In this document: positions 7,305 to 13,928 of the stretch, piece by piece | How the letters are laid out: each line of letters begins with the position of its first letter | How positions within the stretch are numbered: position 1 is the first letter of the stretch | Virus record (IMG/VR): IMGVR_UViG_3300041809_000312 | Span: 1-39,458 of that record | Source of the DNA: a virus | Direction: 5' to 3' (one strand) | Length of the DNA: 39,458 nt | Translations under genes and position numbers: made by a program | The notes under the pieces: generated by a model | Told to the model about the DNA's origin: nothing | What the model saw: only the letters and a program-made list of their open reading frames with translations | Database searches by the model: none

Positions 7305-7616
7305 TTAAAACCACGGATCATCCGATGGATCTTTAATTTTATCTTCAACCGATCCTACTAATTTCTTCTGTATCACCTGAGTAGCTCTGAAGACTTTCCC
7401 ACGTGCCGTGTTCGAGCATTCCAGACAACGCGGCTTTACTCGTTTCAAGTCCTCACGAGATAGAATAAACTCCTTACCACACGAAGTGCAGAGACTAGCT
7501 TTACCGAGCACAGCCTCTTTATCCAAAATATGTGTGCAATGAGAATCAGCACACCTAAAATAACCCGAACGTTTCTTGTATTTGACATAAGTGTGAACGT
7601 GCTTAAGTGACGACAT
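7305..7616 (-). CDS. Zinc-ribbon protein, 103 aa
   Basis: From the ATG at 7616 the protein has FRCADSHC, then LCTSCGKEF and PRCLECSN, which is three Cys pairs spaced as in zinc ribbons or primase-type zinc fingers. The flanking regions are basic, so nucleic-acid binding is likely. The ATG lies inside the last codons of the upstream gene (14-base overlap). A longer in-frame extension to 7691 lacks a ribosome site and would overlap the neighbour fully, so I reject it. Function within the replication operon is unknown. Confidence 0.75.
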   Translation of the reverse strand: MSSLKHVHTYVKYKKRSGYFRCADSHCTHILDKEAVLGKASLCTSCGKEFILSREDLKRVKPRCLECSNTARGKVFRATQVIQKKLVGSVEDKIKDPSDDPWF

Positions 7617-7812
7617 TTTCCACCACCTTGGGCTTAGATACATATATTTTAACAATATCTCTATCTGCAATACAAAGTTGAAACTTACCATTTAAAAGAT
7701 AATAACTATCTTCGACTGTAATGGAACTATCATCTGTTCTCTTCCACAGATCAATAAAAGTTAAGAAGTGTCCCTCAGCATCTCTTACCTCAAAGCGTAA
7801 AGTGGGTTTCAT
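7603..7812 (-). CDS. Small beta-rich hypothetical protein, 69 aa
   Basis: The ATG at 7812 has a near-perfect AAGGAG five bases upstream. This decides the start over an upstream in-frame ATG at 7848 that overlaps the nuclease gene. The product alternates short strands (LRFEVRDAEGHFLTFI, QLCIADRDIVKIYVS) and may be a small beta-sandwich. No family recognised. It is the only gene in this stretch with a consensus ribosome site, so it may be made at a higher level than its neighbours. Confidence 0.75.
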   Translation of the reverse strand: MKPTLRFEVRDAEGHFLTFIDLWKRTDDSSITVEDSYYLLNGKFQLCIADRDIVKIYVSKPKVVENVVT

Positions 7813-7832
7813 TTTTTCTCCTTCTTTGAAGA

Positions 7833-8804
7833 CTACCAAGGCCTCCAAGCTACAGGTTGTATCTTAAATAGTTGTTGCTGTTTTCTAGCTAACATAGTCG
7901 CATCAGTTTCTTCACACAACGTGTTATAGAAACAATAGTTCGGTTCATTCTTATTAAATGTCATTTTATATCCGCTACAAGAATTCCAGTGCCGCTCATC
8001 CATCACATGATCTGGATTAACTATGATATCTTTCATCTTGAAGAGAATTTTGACAAGCCGCTTTTTCCATTCGTAAAGCTCATGAGGCGTGAAACTAACA
8101 ATTTCACGGGCTAGAGAATCGGGCTTGAAGTCTTTTTGAAGCCGCACGTAATTGATTATCAGCGTCATGATTCTAGTAGCAAGTGCATAGTTCTTAAACT
8201 GTATGCTCTTTGTATAGAGCCAATGTGTTTTCATCTGAAACTTATGATCCACAAAACAGTTAAGACCTTGCAATTGTCCTATCAAATCAACGCGTCCCTC
8301 AAGTACGAATAAATTCTCATCGTCTTCGTGAATTGGCACGCTAAATCCCACTTCAACGTGATTCTCACTTGACGGTGCGAAGTCATTCCCATTATACTTA
8401 AAACAGTAATCACGGAATCGATTACGTACCGCGATACGATTTTCTGCACTTAATGGAAATGGATGCGGTCTGAACTTAAGGCATTTCTTACATCGCGTAC
8501 ACTCGTTAAATGAGAGCACAACTTTGTGAACATCAGCCGGACATCCACAATCGCACATATCATTATCTGGATTATACGCAAAACACGCAGCGACTGCATC
8601 ATTAAGTGAGAACTTGCGAAATCTCATTCTATAATAAATATCAAGTAACTTATGACCGTAAGTACCCGCATTCATGGCTTCGTCTTTTTCACGCAAGCTG
8701 ACTGGTACAATACGCTGAATATTTAAATTATACCAAAGTTGTGGGCAAGTGAGGAAAGTAGTGATTTGAGACGAGTCAACAACGAGAGTGAACTTTTTCG
8801 ACAT
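7833..8804 (-). CDS. PD-(D/E)XK nuclease, Cas4/RecB-like, with Cys clusters
   Basis: The 323-residue protein has the RecB/Cas4 active-site set: GH at 50-51, GRVDLIG with D173, VDHK with D186 and K188, and QFKNY with Q202 and Y206. A Cys at 20 (TCPQLW) and three near the end (C276, C291, C297) match the layout of the iron-sulphur cluster in AddB and Cas4 enzymes. A second cluster, CDCGC at 84-88 and CTRCKKC at 102-108, looks like an inserted zinc finger. It probably trims DNA ends in recombination together with the SNF2-like and Sak4-like proteins. The start has AGGAGA upstream. Confidence 0.88.
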   Translation of the reverse strand: MSKKFTLVVDSSQITTFLTCPQLWYNLNIQRIVPVSLREKDEAMNAGTYGHKLLDIYYRMRFRKFSLNDAVAACFAYNPDNDMCDCGCPADVHKVVLSFNECTRCKKCLKFRPHPFPLSAENRIAVRNRFRDYCFKYNGNDFAPSSENHVEVGFSVPIHEDDENLFVLEGRVDLIGQLQGLNCFVDHKFQMKTHWLYTKSIQFKNYALATRIMTLIINYVRLQKDFKPDSLAREIVSFTPHELYEWKKRLVKILFKMKDIIVNPDHVMDERHWNSCSGYKMTFNKNEPNYCFYNTLCEETDATMLARKQQQLFKIQPVAWRPW

Positions 8805-8877
8805 TCAGCATTCTCCTGCTCTTTAGCATATTTCATTAGCATTAGTTTCACACAAGTGTTTCGACTGTAGAGTTGGA

Positions 8878-9186
8878 TCACGTAAAAATCTTCTCCATCA
8901 CTTGACTTTTCGCCACACGTAAGCCTACTCGATAACTAATTACAGCTATTTGTGCGATAGCATTCAAGTCAAGCTTACCTTGATTTTTAAGATCTTCTAC
9001 CATAATCTCTTCCATACCTTGTACTAATTCACGAAACTTAGTTTTACCCATCATGCTATAAACACGGTACGATTCACACGGGGTTTCACTTTTGTGTGTT
9101 ATGTGTGACTCGATAGATTCCGATATTAAGCTATCAATAGCGTTATCAATGAGTTCGATTTCCTGCTGCTCTGTTAGGTTTGGCAC
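8878..9186 (-). CDS. Helical acidic hypothetical protein, 102 aa
   Basis: The GTG at 9186 follows the stop of a 26-residue membrane peptide by one base. The product is almost entirely helical, acidic at the N-terminus (TEQQEIELIDNAIDSLI), with a conserved-looking middle (GKTKFRELVQGMEEIMVEDL). No family recognised. The 73-base gap downstream, before the nuclease gene, holds only that gene's ribosome site and the start of an overlapping frame I do not believe. Confidence 0.7.
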   Translation of the reverse strand: MPNLTEQQEIELIDNAIDSLISESIESHITHKSETPCESYRVYSMMGKTKFRELVQGMEEIMVEDLKNQGKLDLNAIAQIAVISYRVGLRVAKSQVMEKIFT

Positions 9187-9187
9187 G

Positions 9188-9268
9188 TTAGTTATTTCCT
9201 CTTGTCATTAATAGTATTAAAATCACTACAATGGACATGAGAATCCACAATAAATCGGATTTTGTCAT
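9188..9268 (-). CDS. 26-residue single-span membrane micro-protein
   Basis: The ATG lies three bases after the stop of the SNF2-like gene and the TAA ends one base before the GTG of the next gene. Residues 6-21 (LLWILMSIVVILILLM) are one continuous hydrophobic helix flanked by a charged N-terminus and TRGNN. This fits a small inner-membrane peptide. The exact fit in an otherwise gapless operon argues that it is translated. Function unknown; possibilities are membrane anchoring of the replication genes, superinfection exclusion or a toxin-like role. Confidence 0.6.
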   Translation of the reverse strand: MTKSDLLWILMSIVVILILLMTRGNN

Positions 9269-9271
9269 TTT

Positions 9272-10930
9272 CTACAGCCGTGCTCTGACGGTTTGTTCCA
9301 TTAGCTCACGAAAAGATTGAGCGTCTTTCGTGAGATCCCATTCATGATAAGCTATCTCTCCAACATTATGCTTTTTCTCTTCTATCATATTATACCACCA
9401 TTCATCAAGTGTACCTTTGGCTAGAATGTATTCGATATTTGTGGGATTCTTCTTTATGCTCTTATCAGGATTGTAGAATCGAAACTCGAACTGTTCTTCA
9501 GTTGGCGCGTTCCATTGACGTTCGAGAACCACCACGTTATCGCAGTAGTGAAAATCCATTCCGATACCACCCGCTAACATGTTGATAATGAGAAACTGAC
9601 GTGTGCTAGTTTCCCATTCCCGCATGATGCGGTCTTTTTGTTCTGAAGATTCCTCACCGGATAACTTATAACAATTCATCGAACCGCCAAGCGTGACATA
9701 AAGAATGTCCCGTACGCTAACGTGATGAATCCCTATTGCATACTTAGTGGCGCTTTCTAGAGCGCACGATTCTAAGTAATCTCGTGTCCACGGTAATTTC
9801 ATCAATCCACACAGACGGCGGAGTTCCATCAAACTATCTTGCATATCATAAAAGTTAAAACTAATTTTATTAGCCATCTTAATCTCTAACTTATCAAGAG
9901 TTTCATTGTACTTCTGCGAAAGGTTCTCGATAGATGACTTATCAGGTTCTATCAGTGTGTAGATCTTGTTTAACTTAGGTAAATCAGTATATACGTCTTC
10001 TTTCGTATAACGTAAGACGATATTACTGATTTCCTTCTTAAACTCTTCTATCAGATATGGCTTCACACGTTTAAAGTCATCCGTGAGCCATTTGCGTCTG
10101 AATGCTTCGTGTGATGAAAACTTCTCTGGATTGGTTAAATTCAGAGGTACAAAGTATTCGTCTGCACGATTCAATATGGGCGTGCCTGTTAGTAGAATCA
10201 GACCACACGGTTTATCTTCCGACGCAACCTCTCCCGTATTGAAAAACGATACAAAGTCTACGAGTGCCTGAGAACGATTGCTACCACTATTTTTAAAACT
10301 GTGTGCTTCGTCTGCTATAATTAGCTTGAATGGGATTTTCTTTAGTTTATCTCGAATCCCATCACCCGTACTCACGTACTGTTTGCACGAACACTTTTTA
10401 CTGCGGCACTCTTTTTCGTGAAATGTATGTCCGCATGTACAAGCTGCGTCACGTGAGAATGTGTCCATTGAAACAATGTAAGCACTAAAACCTAACGGTA
10501 TCCACCCTGTAGTTGACGTGATAGCGAATATACCATTAGGTAACGTGGAAGTCCATGTTTTGAATTCTCTTACCCATTGCCATACGTTAGCTGAACGTGC
10601 TAGAATGAGTACTGGTGTGCGCTCTGCGAACTTATTTTTAAGTGCGAGCAAGCTAATGGGCGTTTTTCCCAACCGCATTTGATGACCGATAACGGCATTG
10701 AAATTGTTTTCTAAGATGAATACGACTGAATCTTCCTGATACTTACGCGCGACTTTGCCTGAACCGTCAGCAGACGTAAAATCTAAAGAAGATCGGTCAA
10801 TACCATCCATTGTTTTAGCAAAGATATGACCACACGTGTATTCAAATAGCTTTGATGTGCCTAACGTGAATTCACGTTTTAGCTTAAGCTGTTTTTCACA
10901 CACTGGACAGTGATAGATGAGTTTAGGCAT
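9272..10930 (-). CDS. SNF2-family DEAH helicase with zinc-finger elements
   Basis: The ATG at 10930 is preceded by GGGAGG nine bases upstream. The 552-residue protein shows an N-terminal zinc finger (CPVC at 8-11 with CGH at about 33), motif I GHQMRLGKT at 82-90, an inserted Cys-rich loop (CTCGH... CRSKKCSC at 164-182), motif II DEAH at 207-210 and motif III LLTGTP at 247-251. Motifs V-VI sit in the region AGGIGMDFHYCDNVVVLERQW and QFEFRFYNPD. This is the SNF2 translocase core found in many phage replication modules. It probably moves on double-stranded DNA to remodel recombination or replication intermediates. The enzyme appears intact. Confidence 0.92.
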   Translation of the reverse strand: MPKLIYHCPVCEKQLKLKREFTLGTSKLFEYTCGHIFAKTMDGIDRSSLDFTSADGSGKVARKYQEDSVVFILENNFNAVIGHQMRLGKTPISLLALKNKFAERTPVLILARSANVWQWVREFKTWTSTLPNGIFAITSTTGWIPLGFSAYIVSMDTFSRDAACTCGHTFHEKECRSKKCSCKQYVSTGDGIRDKLKKIPFKLIIADEAHSFKNSGSNRSQALVDFVSFFNTGEVASEDKPCGLILLTGTPILNRADEYFVPLNLTNPEKFSSHEAFRRKWLTDDFKRVKPYLIEEFKKEISNIVLRYTKEDVYTDLPKLNKIYTLIEPDKSSIENLSQKYNETLDKLEIKMANKISFNFYDMQDSLMELRRLCGLMKLPWTRDYLESCALESATKYAIGIHHVSVRDILYVTLGGSMNCYKLSGEESSEQKDRIMREWETSTRQFLIINMLAGGIGMDFHYCDNVVVLERQWNAPTEEQFEFRFYNPDKSIKKNPTNIEYILAKGTLDEWWYNMIEEKKHNVGEIAYHEWDLTKDAQSFRELMEQTVRARL

Positions 10931-11111
10931 TTTCACGTCCCTCCCGCCCGTCACGTGTCAAATTATCAATCTGGATTCTATCAGGATATTGGAAACCGTC
11001 TTGTAGCGTACCATACAAACATGACCACGCGGTTTTAGCGTAGTAGCCAAAATTTTCATAAGTTATTTCGACGGTGCCATCTTTTACTAAGAACCACGGA
11101 TAGAGAGTCAT
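10923..11111 (-). CDS. Small hypothetical protein, 62 aa
   Basis: The frame is rich in aromatic residues (YPWFLV, YENFGYYAKTAW) and ends in a charged tail. Its last codons contain the ribosome site and start of the SNF2-like gene (8-base overlap), and its ATG overlaps the TGA of the upstream gene. Function unknown. The aromatic composition and short strands suggest a small compact beta protein. Confidence 0.7.
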   Translation of the reverse strand: MTLYPWFLVKDGTVEITYENFGYYAKTAWSCLYGTLQDGFQYPDRIQIDNLTRDGREGRENA

Positions 11112-11908
11112 TTCGGCAACACTCCACTTTTTATCAATGCTTGTGTACTCATATCACGATACATTTGTTCCATCTTCGAGTTCCATGCACTCTCTCCGAT
11201 AGTCTTACGCCATGAAGAGACGGAACGTTCTATATCGTTTTGGATCTTTTGCGCGGTTTTACGTTCAGTAAGTCCATGCATCTCCATGAACGTACCAAGT
11301 GCGAGTTCTTTCGGGTCATCTGCGGGTTTGTTTTCGGAACGTGAACTAGTGAGTTTCTCCTGTTCGGCTTTTGCTTGCTTCTTTGCCTCACGTTCGTTTA
11401 GTGCGTCTTTGCGATATTTAGGATCTAACTTTAACGCGATTGACGCATTAGCAGCACACGATTCGATCATCCGTAAGTGCAATAGTTTTTGATCGAATGT
11501 CATGTTTTGAATCAGCTTGTTTTGACTCAAAACGGCATTTTTCTCATTTGTATCGACACTAAGATCGGATGACGGCCAAACCATTAGACGTGCAATGTTC
11601 AGCATATCTAGTTCAGCTTGTTTGATGGTGAGAGTAGGGGAGTCTGACGGATCTAAGGTGCCACTTTTCGTTTCTAGTTGTTTGCACCTTGCGTGGATAA
11701 GACGTAAGTTTTCAATCTTATCATTATCTTCGATTAGCAAGTCATGACATGCCGCTACTTCCCGTGCGCTTATTTCACGATTACACTTAACGCACGTTCT
11801 GTGAGCGTGGCACGCTCTGTAACCTTCGTCCCGTGAGTCTTGACCTAACGGGCTATCGCACACTATACAATTAGTGTACGATGGTGAAACTAAGTGTAAG
11901 GTACTCAT
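11108..11908 (-). CDS. Zinc-finger protein with long helical tail, 266 aa
   Basis: Residues 14-75 carry two C2-(H/C)2 fingers: C14-x2-C17 with C33-x2-H36, then C39-x2-C42 with H72-x2-C75. This is a LIM- or treble-clef-like arrangement. The rest is helical, with a highly charged stretch (NEREAKKQAKAEQEKLTSSRSENK) likely to be flexible or coiled coil. I do not recognise a family. A DNA- or RNA-binding regulator early in the left arm is plausible. The ATG has no ribosome site, and a strong hairpin ends nine bases upstream of it, so translation may depend on that structure or on read-through from the preceding gene. Confidence 0.8.
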   Translation of the reverse strand: MSTLHLVSPSYTNCIVCDSPLGQDSRDEGYRACHAHRTCVKCNREISAREVAACHDLLIEDNDKIENLRLIHARCKQLETKSGTLDPSDSPTLTIKQAELDMLNIARLMVWPSSDLSVDTNEKNAVLSQNKLIQNMTFDQKLLHLRMIESCAANASIALKLDPKYRKDALNEREAKKQAKAEQEKLTSSRSENKPADDPKELALGTFMEMHGLTERKTAQKIQNDIERSVSSWRKTIGESAWNSKMEQMYRDMSTQALIKSGVLPK

Positions 11909-11916
11909 AGTTTTGT

Positions 11917-11978
11917 TTTAAGTATTCATTCGGTACTGTCTGCACGATTGCATGACAGTACCTATGTGAATACTTAAA
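11917..11978. other. Long stem-loop between the first two left-arm genes
   Basis: TTTAAGTATTCA (11917-11928) pairs perfectly with 11967-11978. Inside it, GGTACTGTC (11932-11940) pairs perfectly with 11954-11962, and TGCA pairs with TGCA around a CGAT loop. A small TTC/TATG internal loop separates the two stems. It covers the stop codon of one gene and ends nine bases before the next start. No T-run follows on either strand, so it is probably an RNA processing or attenuation site, or a DNA operator. Confidence 0.75.
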
Positions 11979-12360
11979 CTTGAGCCGATGTGTGCTCAAA
12001 ATGCAATTGCAGTTCTTTTGCGGGTTGCCGTTTTGCTCGCCGCGCCTGACGTTGGGATTCGATATCTTTCATTTCGTCAAAGCGTGACGCCTGCAAAGAT
12101 TGAATCTCTTCGAGTGTTTCTCGCGTCATTTCCCGTATTTGTTCGTACTCTTCGAGATCATCGTCATCGATTAGTTCTAACAGGTACGAAGTATCTTGGA
12201 ACGCAAGACGTGCTGCACGTGGATCTTTCAGGAGTTTCTGAAGTTTAGGCACGGTGTATCCGCGCTGACGTTCCGTGTACTTTGTGTCGGAATCGATCTC
12301 ACGGATGAGATCTAAAAGGTACTGCGCGCTATCGCTAGGTAACTGTACAAAGTGTGGCAT
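11974..12360 (-). CDS. First gene of the left arm, acidic helical protein, 128 aa
   Basis: This is the promoter-proximal gene of the leftward operon. An AAAGGT precedes the ATG at a usable distance. The product is helical throughout, with a strongly acidic centre (LIDDDDLEEYEQIREMTRETLEEIQSL) and a basic C-terminal stretch (RQARRAKRQPAKE). No family recognised. Position and composition would suit an early regulator or host-interaction protein, but that is inference from location only. Confidence 0.75.
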   Translation of the reverse strand: MPHFVQLPSDSAQYLLDLIREIDSDTKYTERQRGYTVPKLQKLLKDPRAARLAFQDTSYLLELIDDDDLEEYEQIREMTRETLEEIQSLQASRFDEMKDIESQRQARRAKRQPAKELQLHFEHTSAQV

Positions 12361-12377
12361 CTTTTTTACCTTTCATC

Positions 12378-12395
12378 AAAAAAGTTTTTTCTCGA
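12378..12395. repeat. 18-base direct repeat, left copy (AAAAAAGTTTTTTCTYGA)
   Basis: AAAAAAGTTTTTTCTCGA lies just upstream of the first leftward gene. It matches 12914-12931 with one difference, in the same orientation. The core is itself a palindrome of six A and six T around G. The two copies mark the two edges of the control region. Confidence 0.75.
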
Positions 12396-12439
12396 AGTGT
12401 ACGCTCTGATACGTGGCAGTGGCAGAACACGGGAAGCGC

Positions 12440-12478
12440 ACACCCTGGTATGAGTATGGCATGAGTTAGATAGGGTGT
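12440..12478. promoter_or_regulatory. Operator-like inverted pair ACACCCT / AGGGTGT on the leftward promoter
   Basis: ACACCCT (12440-12446) lies at the expected transcription start and AGGGTGT (12472-12478) overlaps the -35 box of the leftward promoter, in inverted orientation. Further copies occur at 12560-12566 (AGGGTGT) and 12576-12581 (GGGTGT). A protein binding this pair would cover the promoter. No phage repressor gene was recognised, so the binder could be a host factor. Confidence 0.45.
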
Positions 12479-12481
12479 CAA
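12453..12481 (-). promoter_or_regulatory. Leftward sigma-70-type promoter for the left arm
   Basis: On the minus strand, a perfect TTGACA (12481-12476) is followed after 17 bases by CATACT (12458-12453), preceded by TG as in extended -10 promoters. Transcription would start near 12446, giving a leader of about 86 bases before the ATG at 12360. It is the best candidate to drive the whole left arm. Confidence 0.65.
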
Positions 12482-12679
12482 GTACTCTATGTGCTTTGTT
12501 ATCATAGGGTTAACCCGTGGTACTAGTACTCACACTCACCCTCTCTCCTGTACCCTGACAGGGTGTCTCTCTGTTGGGTGTGCCTGTAAGCTGTTGATTC
12601 TACAGTGTCTTGCGTGCTGTTAATGTGCTGTGAACAGACGGCGAAACCACTGTTCAGAAGTGAAGTGTTAAGTACTTAT

Positions 12680-12709
12680 ATATTATATATATACATATAT
12701 ATATAATAT
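12680..12709. repeat. AT-only 14-bp inverted repeat (cruciform or unwinding element)
   Basis: ATATTATATATATA (12680-12693) and its exact complement (12696-12709) are separated by two bases, and all arm positions are A or T. Such sequence melts readily and can extrude a cruciform. Together with the adjacent G-run it is the strongest structural hint of a replication origin in the genome. Confidence 0.7.
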
Positions 12710-12913
12710 TTCGGTGGGGGGGTTTGGCCCCTAAGAGACTCTCAGTTTTCTTGACGCAAGTGCTTTATCCTCAACAGAATCAACGACTTACGTGTGGCAG
12801 GTGCCTACCTAGGACATAGCGCAAATATACCAGAATTTACTTTTTTCATAACGGCACGTAACGGGCCATCATTAAAGTCGTGAAGTGACTTCCCCGCAGA
12901 GCGTAAAAGAGTG

Positions 12914-12931
12914 AAAAAAGTTTTTTCTTGA
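12914..12931. repeat. 18-base direct repeat, right copy
   Basis: AAAAAAGTTTTTTCTTGA repeats 12378-12395 with one change. Here it runs into a TTGACA hexamer (12928-12933). The tract could act as an upstream promoter element or a protein-binding bend. Confidence 0.75.
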
Positions 12932-12956
12932 CAACTGACAACGAAAGAGAGAGAAT
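12928..12956 (+). promoter_or_regulatory. Possible rightward promoter ahead of the 53-residue gene
   Basis: TTGACA (12928-12933) is followed after 17 bases by GAGAAT (12951-12956), four of six matches to the -10 consensus. The downstream ATG at 12962 would lie at about the start of the transcript, leaving almost no leader. The weak -10 makes this a tentative call. Confidence 0.35.
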
Positions 12957-12961
12957 GAAGC

Positions 12962-13123
12962 ATGACTACTTCGCAAGTACTGAAGCAAGAGCGTGAGGTA
13001 AGCCTTGCCTATGCGTTCCACCAGCTAGAACAGGAACTAGACCGGCTGCACAAGCTAATCGTGCTCGCCGATGAACTGAAGGCACATATAAATAATGATG
13101 CGCCCGCGCCACAAAAGGATTGA
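12962..13123 (+). CDS. First gene of the right arm, small helical protein, 53 aa
   Basis: An ATG after a GAGAGAG stretch opens a frame of 53 residues (MTTSQVLKQEREVSLAYAFH and onward) that is helical with heptad-like leucines (QLEQELDRLHKLIVLADELK). It looks like a short coiled coil. The stop codon overlaps the -35 box of the next promoter. No family recognised. Coding character and position support it, while size keeps confidence moderate. Confidence 0.65.
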   Translation: MTTSQVLKQEREVSLAYAFHQLEQELDRLHKLIVLADELKAHINNDAPAPQKD

Positions 13124-13148
13124 CATGTCCACGACCCTATGGTATATT
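13120..13148 (+). promoter_or_regulatory. Strong rightward promoter with extended -10
   Basis: A perfect TTGACA (13120-13125) with 17-base spacing to TATATT (13143-13148), preceded by TGG, is the best sigma-70 promoter in the window. It should start transcription near 13155 and drive the 155-residue gene. The element CTATGGTATATT is repeated as CTATGGTATACT at a second promoter near 14532-14543. Confidence 0.85.
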
Positions 13149-13196
13149 AGTGATAGCTCCAGAGTGAGCATACGAAAGAGACGAAAGGATAAGACA

Positions 13197-13664
13197 ATGG
13201 GAACTAACGCAACTGTAACGCCGACGGTGGAAACACTGAAGATCCAACGCACGGTATTTGACTTGACGGCATTTGATGACGTTAAGTTAGTGAAGACGAT
13301 TCCGGCACCCACGCCTGTTAAAAGCGTGGAGGATGCCTTGGCCGCGTGTGGCAACGATGTGACTGCTTTGCTCGCCGTCATCAACGACGGACTGAAGGAA
13401 AAGGCGCGGGATGCCGCGTATGAGGATATCAGTGGTTTCATGGTAGTAGATGAAAATGGCGAAACCACTGAAACGCCTTACACCGGCACCTTTGCCGATG
13501 ATAAAAAATCGAAACTCATCAACCTTGGTGTGCTTGGTTCCGCGAAGATGTTCGCGGGCGGGGCGTGGGACAGTCTCTCGAAAGAAGAGAAACGCGCTAA
13601 GAAGCAAATGGCTGTTGACATGATCCGTGCCAATCCGGCTATGCTCGCTTCTTTGCAGGGTTAG
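13197..13664 (+). CDS. Early hypothetical protein, 155 aa
   Basis: The ATG at 13197 is chosen because AAAGGA lies seven bases upstream and the strong promoter would start the transcript after any longer in-frame start (13095). The product is soluble, with SVEDALAACGNDVTALLAVINDGLKEKARDAAYEDI as a helical core and a C-terminal helix rich in Lys and Ala (KEEKRAKKQMAVDMIRANPAM). No family recognised. Promoter strength and position suggest an abundant early product, possibly a host-takeover or DNA-associated protein. It is followed by a 16-bp stem-loop. Confidence 0.85.
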   Translation: MGTNATVTPTVETLKIQRTVFDLTAFDDVKLVKTIPAPTPVKSVEDALAACGNDVTALLAVINDGLKEKARDAAYEDISGFMVVDENGETTETPYTGTFADDKKSKLINLGVLGSAKMFAGGAWDSLSKEEKRAKKQMAVDMIRANPAMLASLQG

Positions 13665-13673
13665 GTATTGCTA

Positions 13674-13720
13674 GAACGTACCAGTTTCACTCCTATCGAA
13701 AGAATGAAACTGGTACGTTC
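13674..13720. other. Perfect 16-bp stem-loop after the early gene
   Basis: GAACGTACCAGTTTCA (13674-13689) pairs with 13705-13720 without a mismatch around a 15-base loop. There is no T-run after it on the plus strand, so it is not a standard terminator. It begins nine bases after the stop codon at 13664 and could stabilise or process the upstream mRNA. Confidence 0.75.
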
Positions 13721-13735
13721 AATGAGGTATCTAAC

Positions 13736-13912
13736 ATGCTAAAACCATCTAAGTACGGATTCTATTTCACGCGTGAAGACATTGAACTACTCACGCAATT
13801 GTTTAAAGACTCTGCGGCATTGCAACGTGTTGCCGATTCAATGCCGAAAGGTTTTAACTGGGATAACGTAACGCCCGGTTTGTATTCGTGCATTCGTGAA
13901 CTGCTAGGTTAG
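13736..13912 (+). CDS. Small hypothetical protein, 58 aa
   Basis: The frame encodes MLKPSKYGFYFTREDIELLT followed by a helical segment and an NWDNVTPGLYSCIRELLG ending. It looks like a compact helical domain. There is no clear ribosome site (GAGG is 10 bases upstream). No family recognised. It sits between the 16-bp stem-loop and the parS-like palindrome, which begins immediately after its stop codon. Confidence 0.6.
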   Translation: MLKPSKYGFYFTREDIELLTQLFKDSAALQRVADSMPKGFNWDNVTPGLYSCIRELLG

Positions 13913-13928
13913 TGTTTCACGTGAAATA
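13913..13928. promoter_or_regulatory. parS-like palindrome (one mismatch to the ParB site)
   Basis: TGTTTCACGTGAAATA differs at one position from the widely conserved bacterial parS sequence TGTTTCACGTGAAACA. The central 12 bases form a perfect palindrome. It lies in non-coding DNA directly after a stop codon. No parA or parB gene is present, so any ParB binding would involve the host protein. CACGTG itself is unusually common in this genome, which tempers the call. Confidence 0.6.

Larger units (their letters stand above)
12361..12961. promoter_or_regulatory. Divergent control region, possible replication origin
   Basis: These 600 bases separate the two arms and contain no credible gene. 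They hold a leftward promoter, operator-like repeats, palindromes GGGTTAACCC (12507-12516) and ACCCTG-A-CAGGGT (12552-12564), a perfect AT-rich inverted repeat, a run of seven G next to it (12716-12722), and an 18-base repeat at each edge. AGTACT occurs at 12481, 12525 and 12671 and again at 12976 and 14064, denser than elsewhere. An easily melted AT palindrome beside repeats between divergent arms is the usual look of an origin, but no initiator gene was identified. Confidence 0.65.

Noticed and set aside
8723-8881. 52-codon minus frame starting by GTGA coupling before the nuclease gene
   Set aside because: Overlaps the nuclease start by 82 bases with an unremarkable composition. The nuclease has its own ribosome site.
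12561-12597. Multiple GGGTGT and TCTCT words as iterons
   Set aside because: Spacing is irregular (not one or two helix turns), so only an operator-like description is given.
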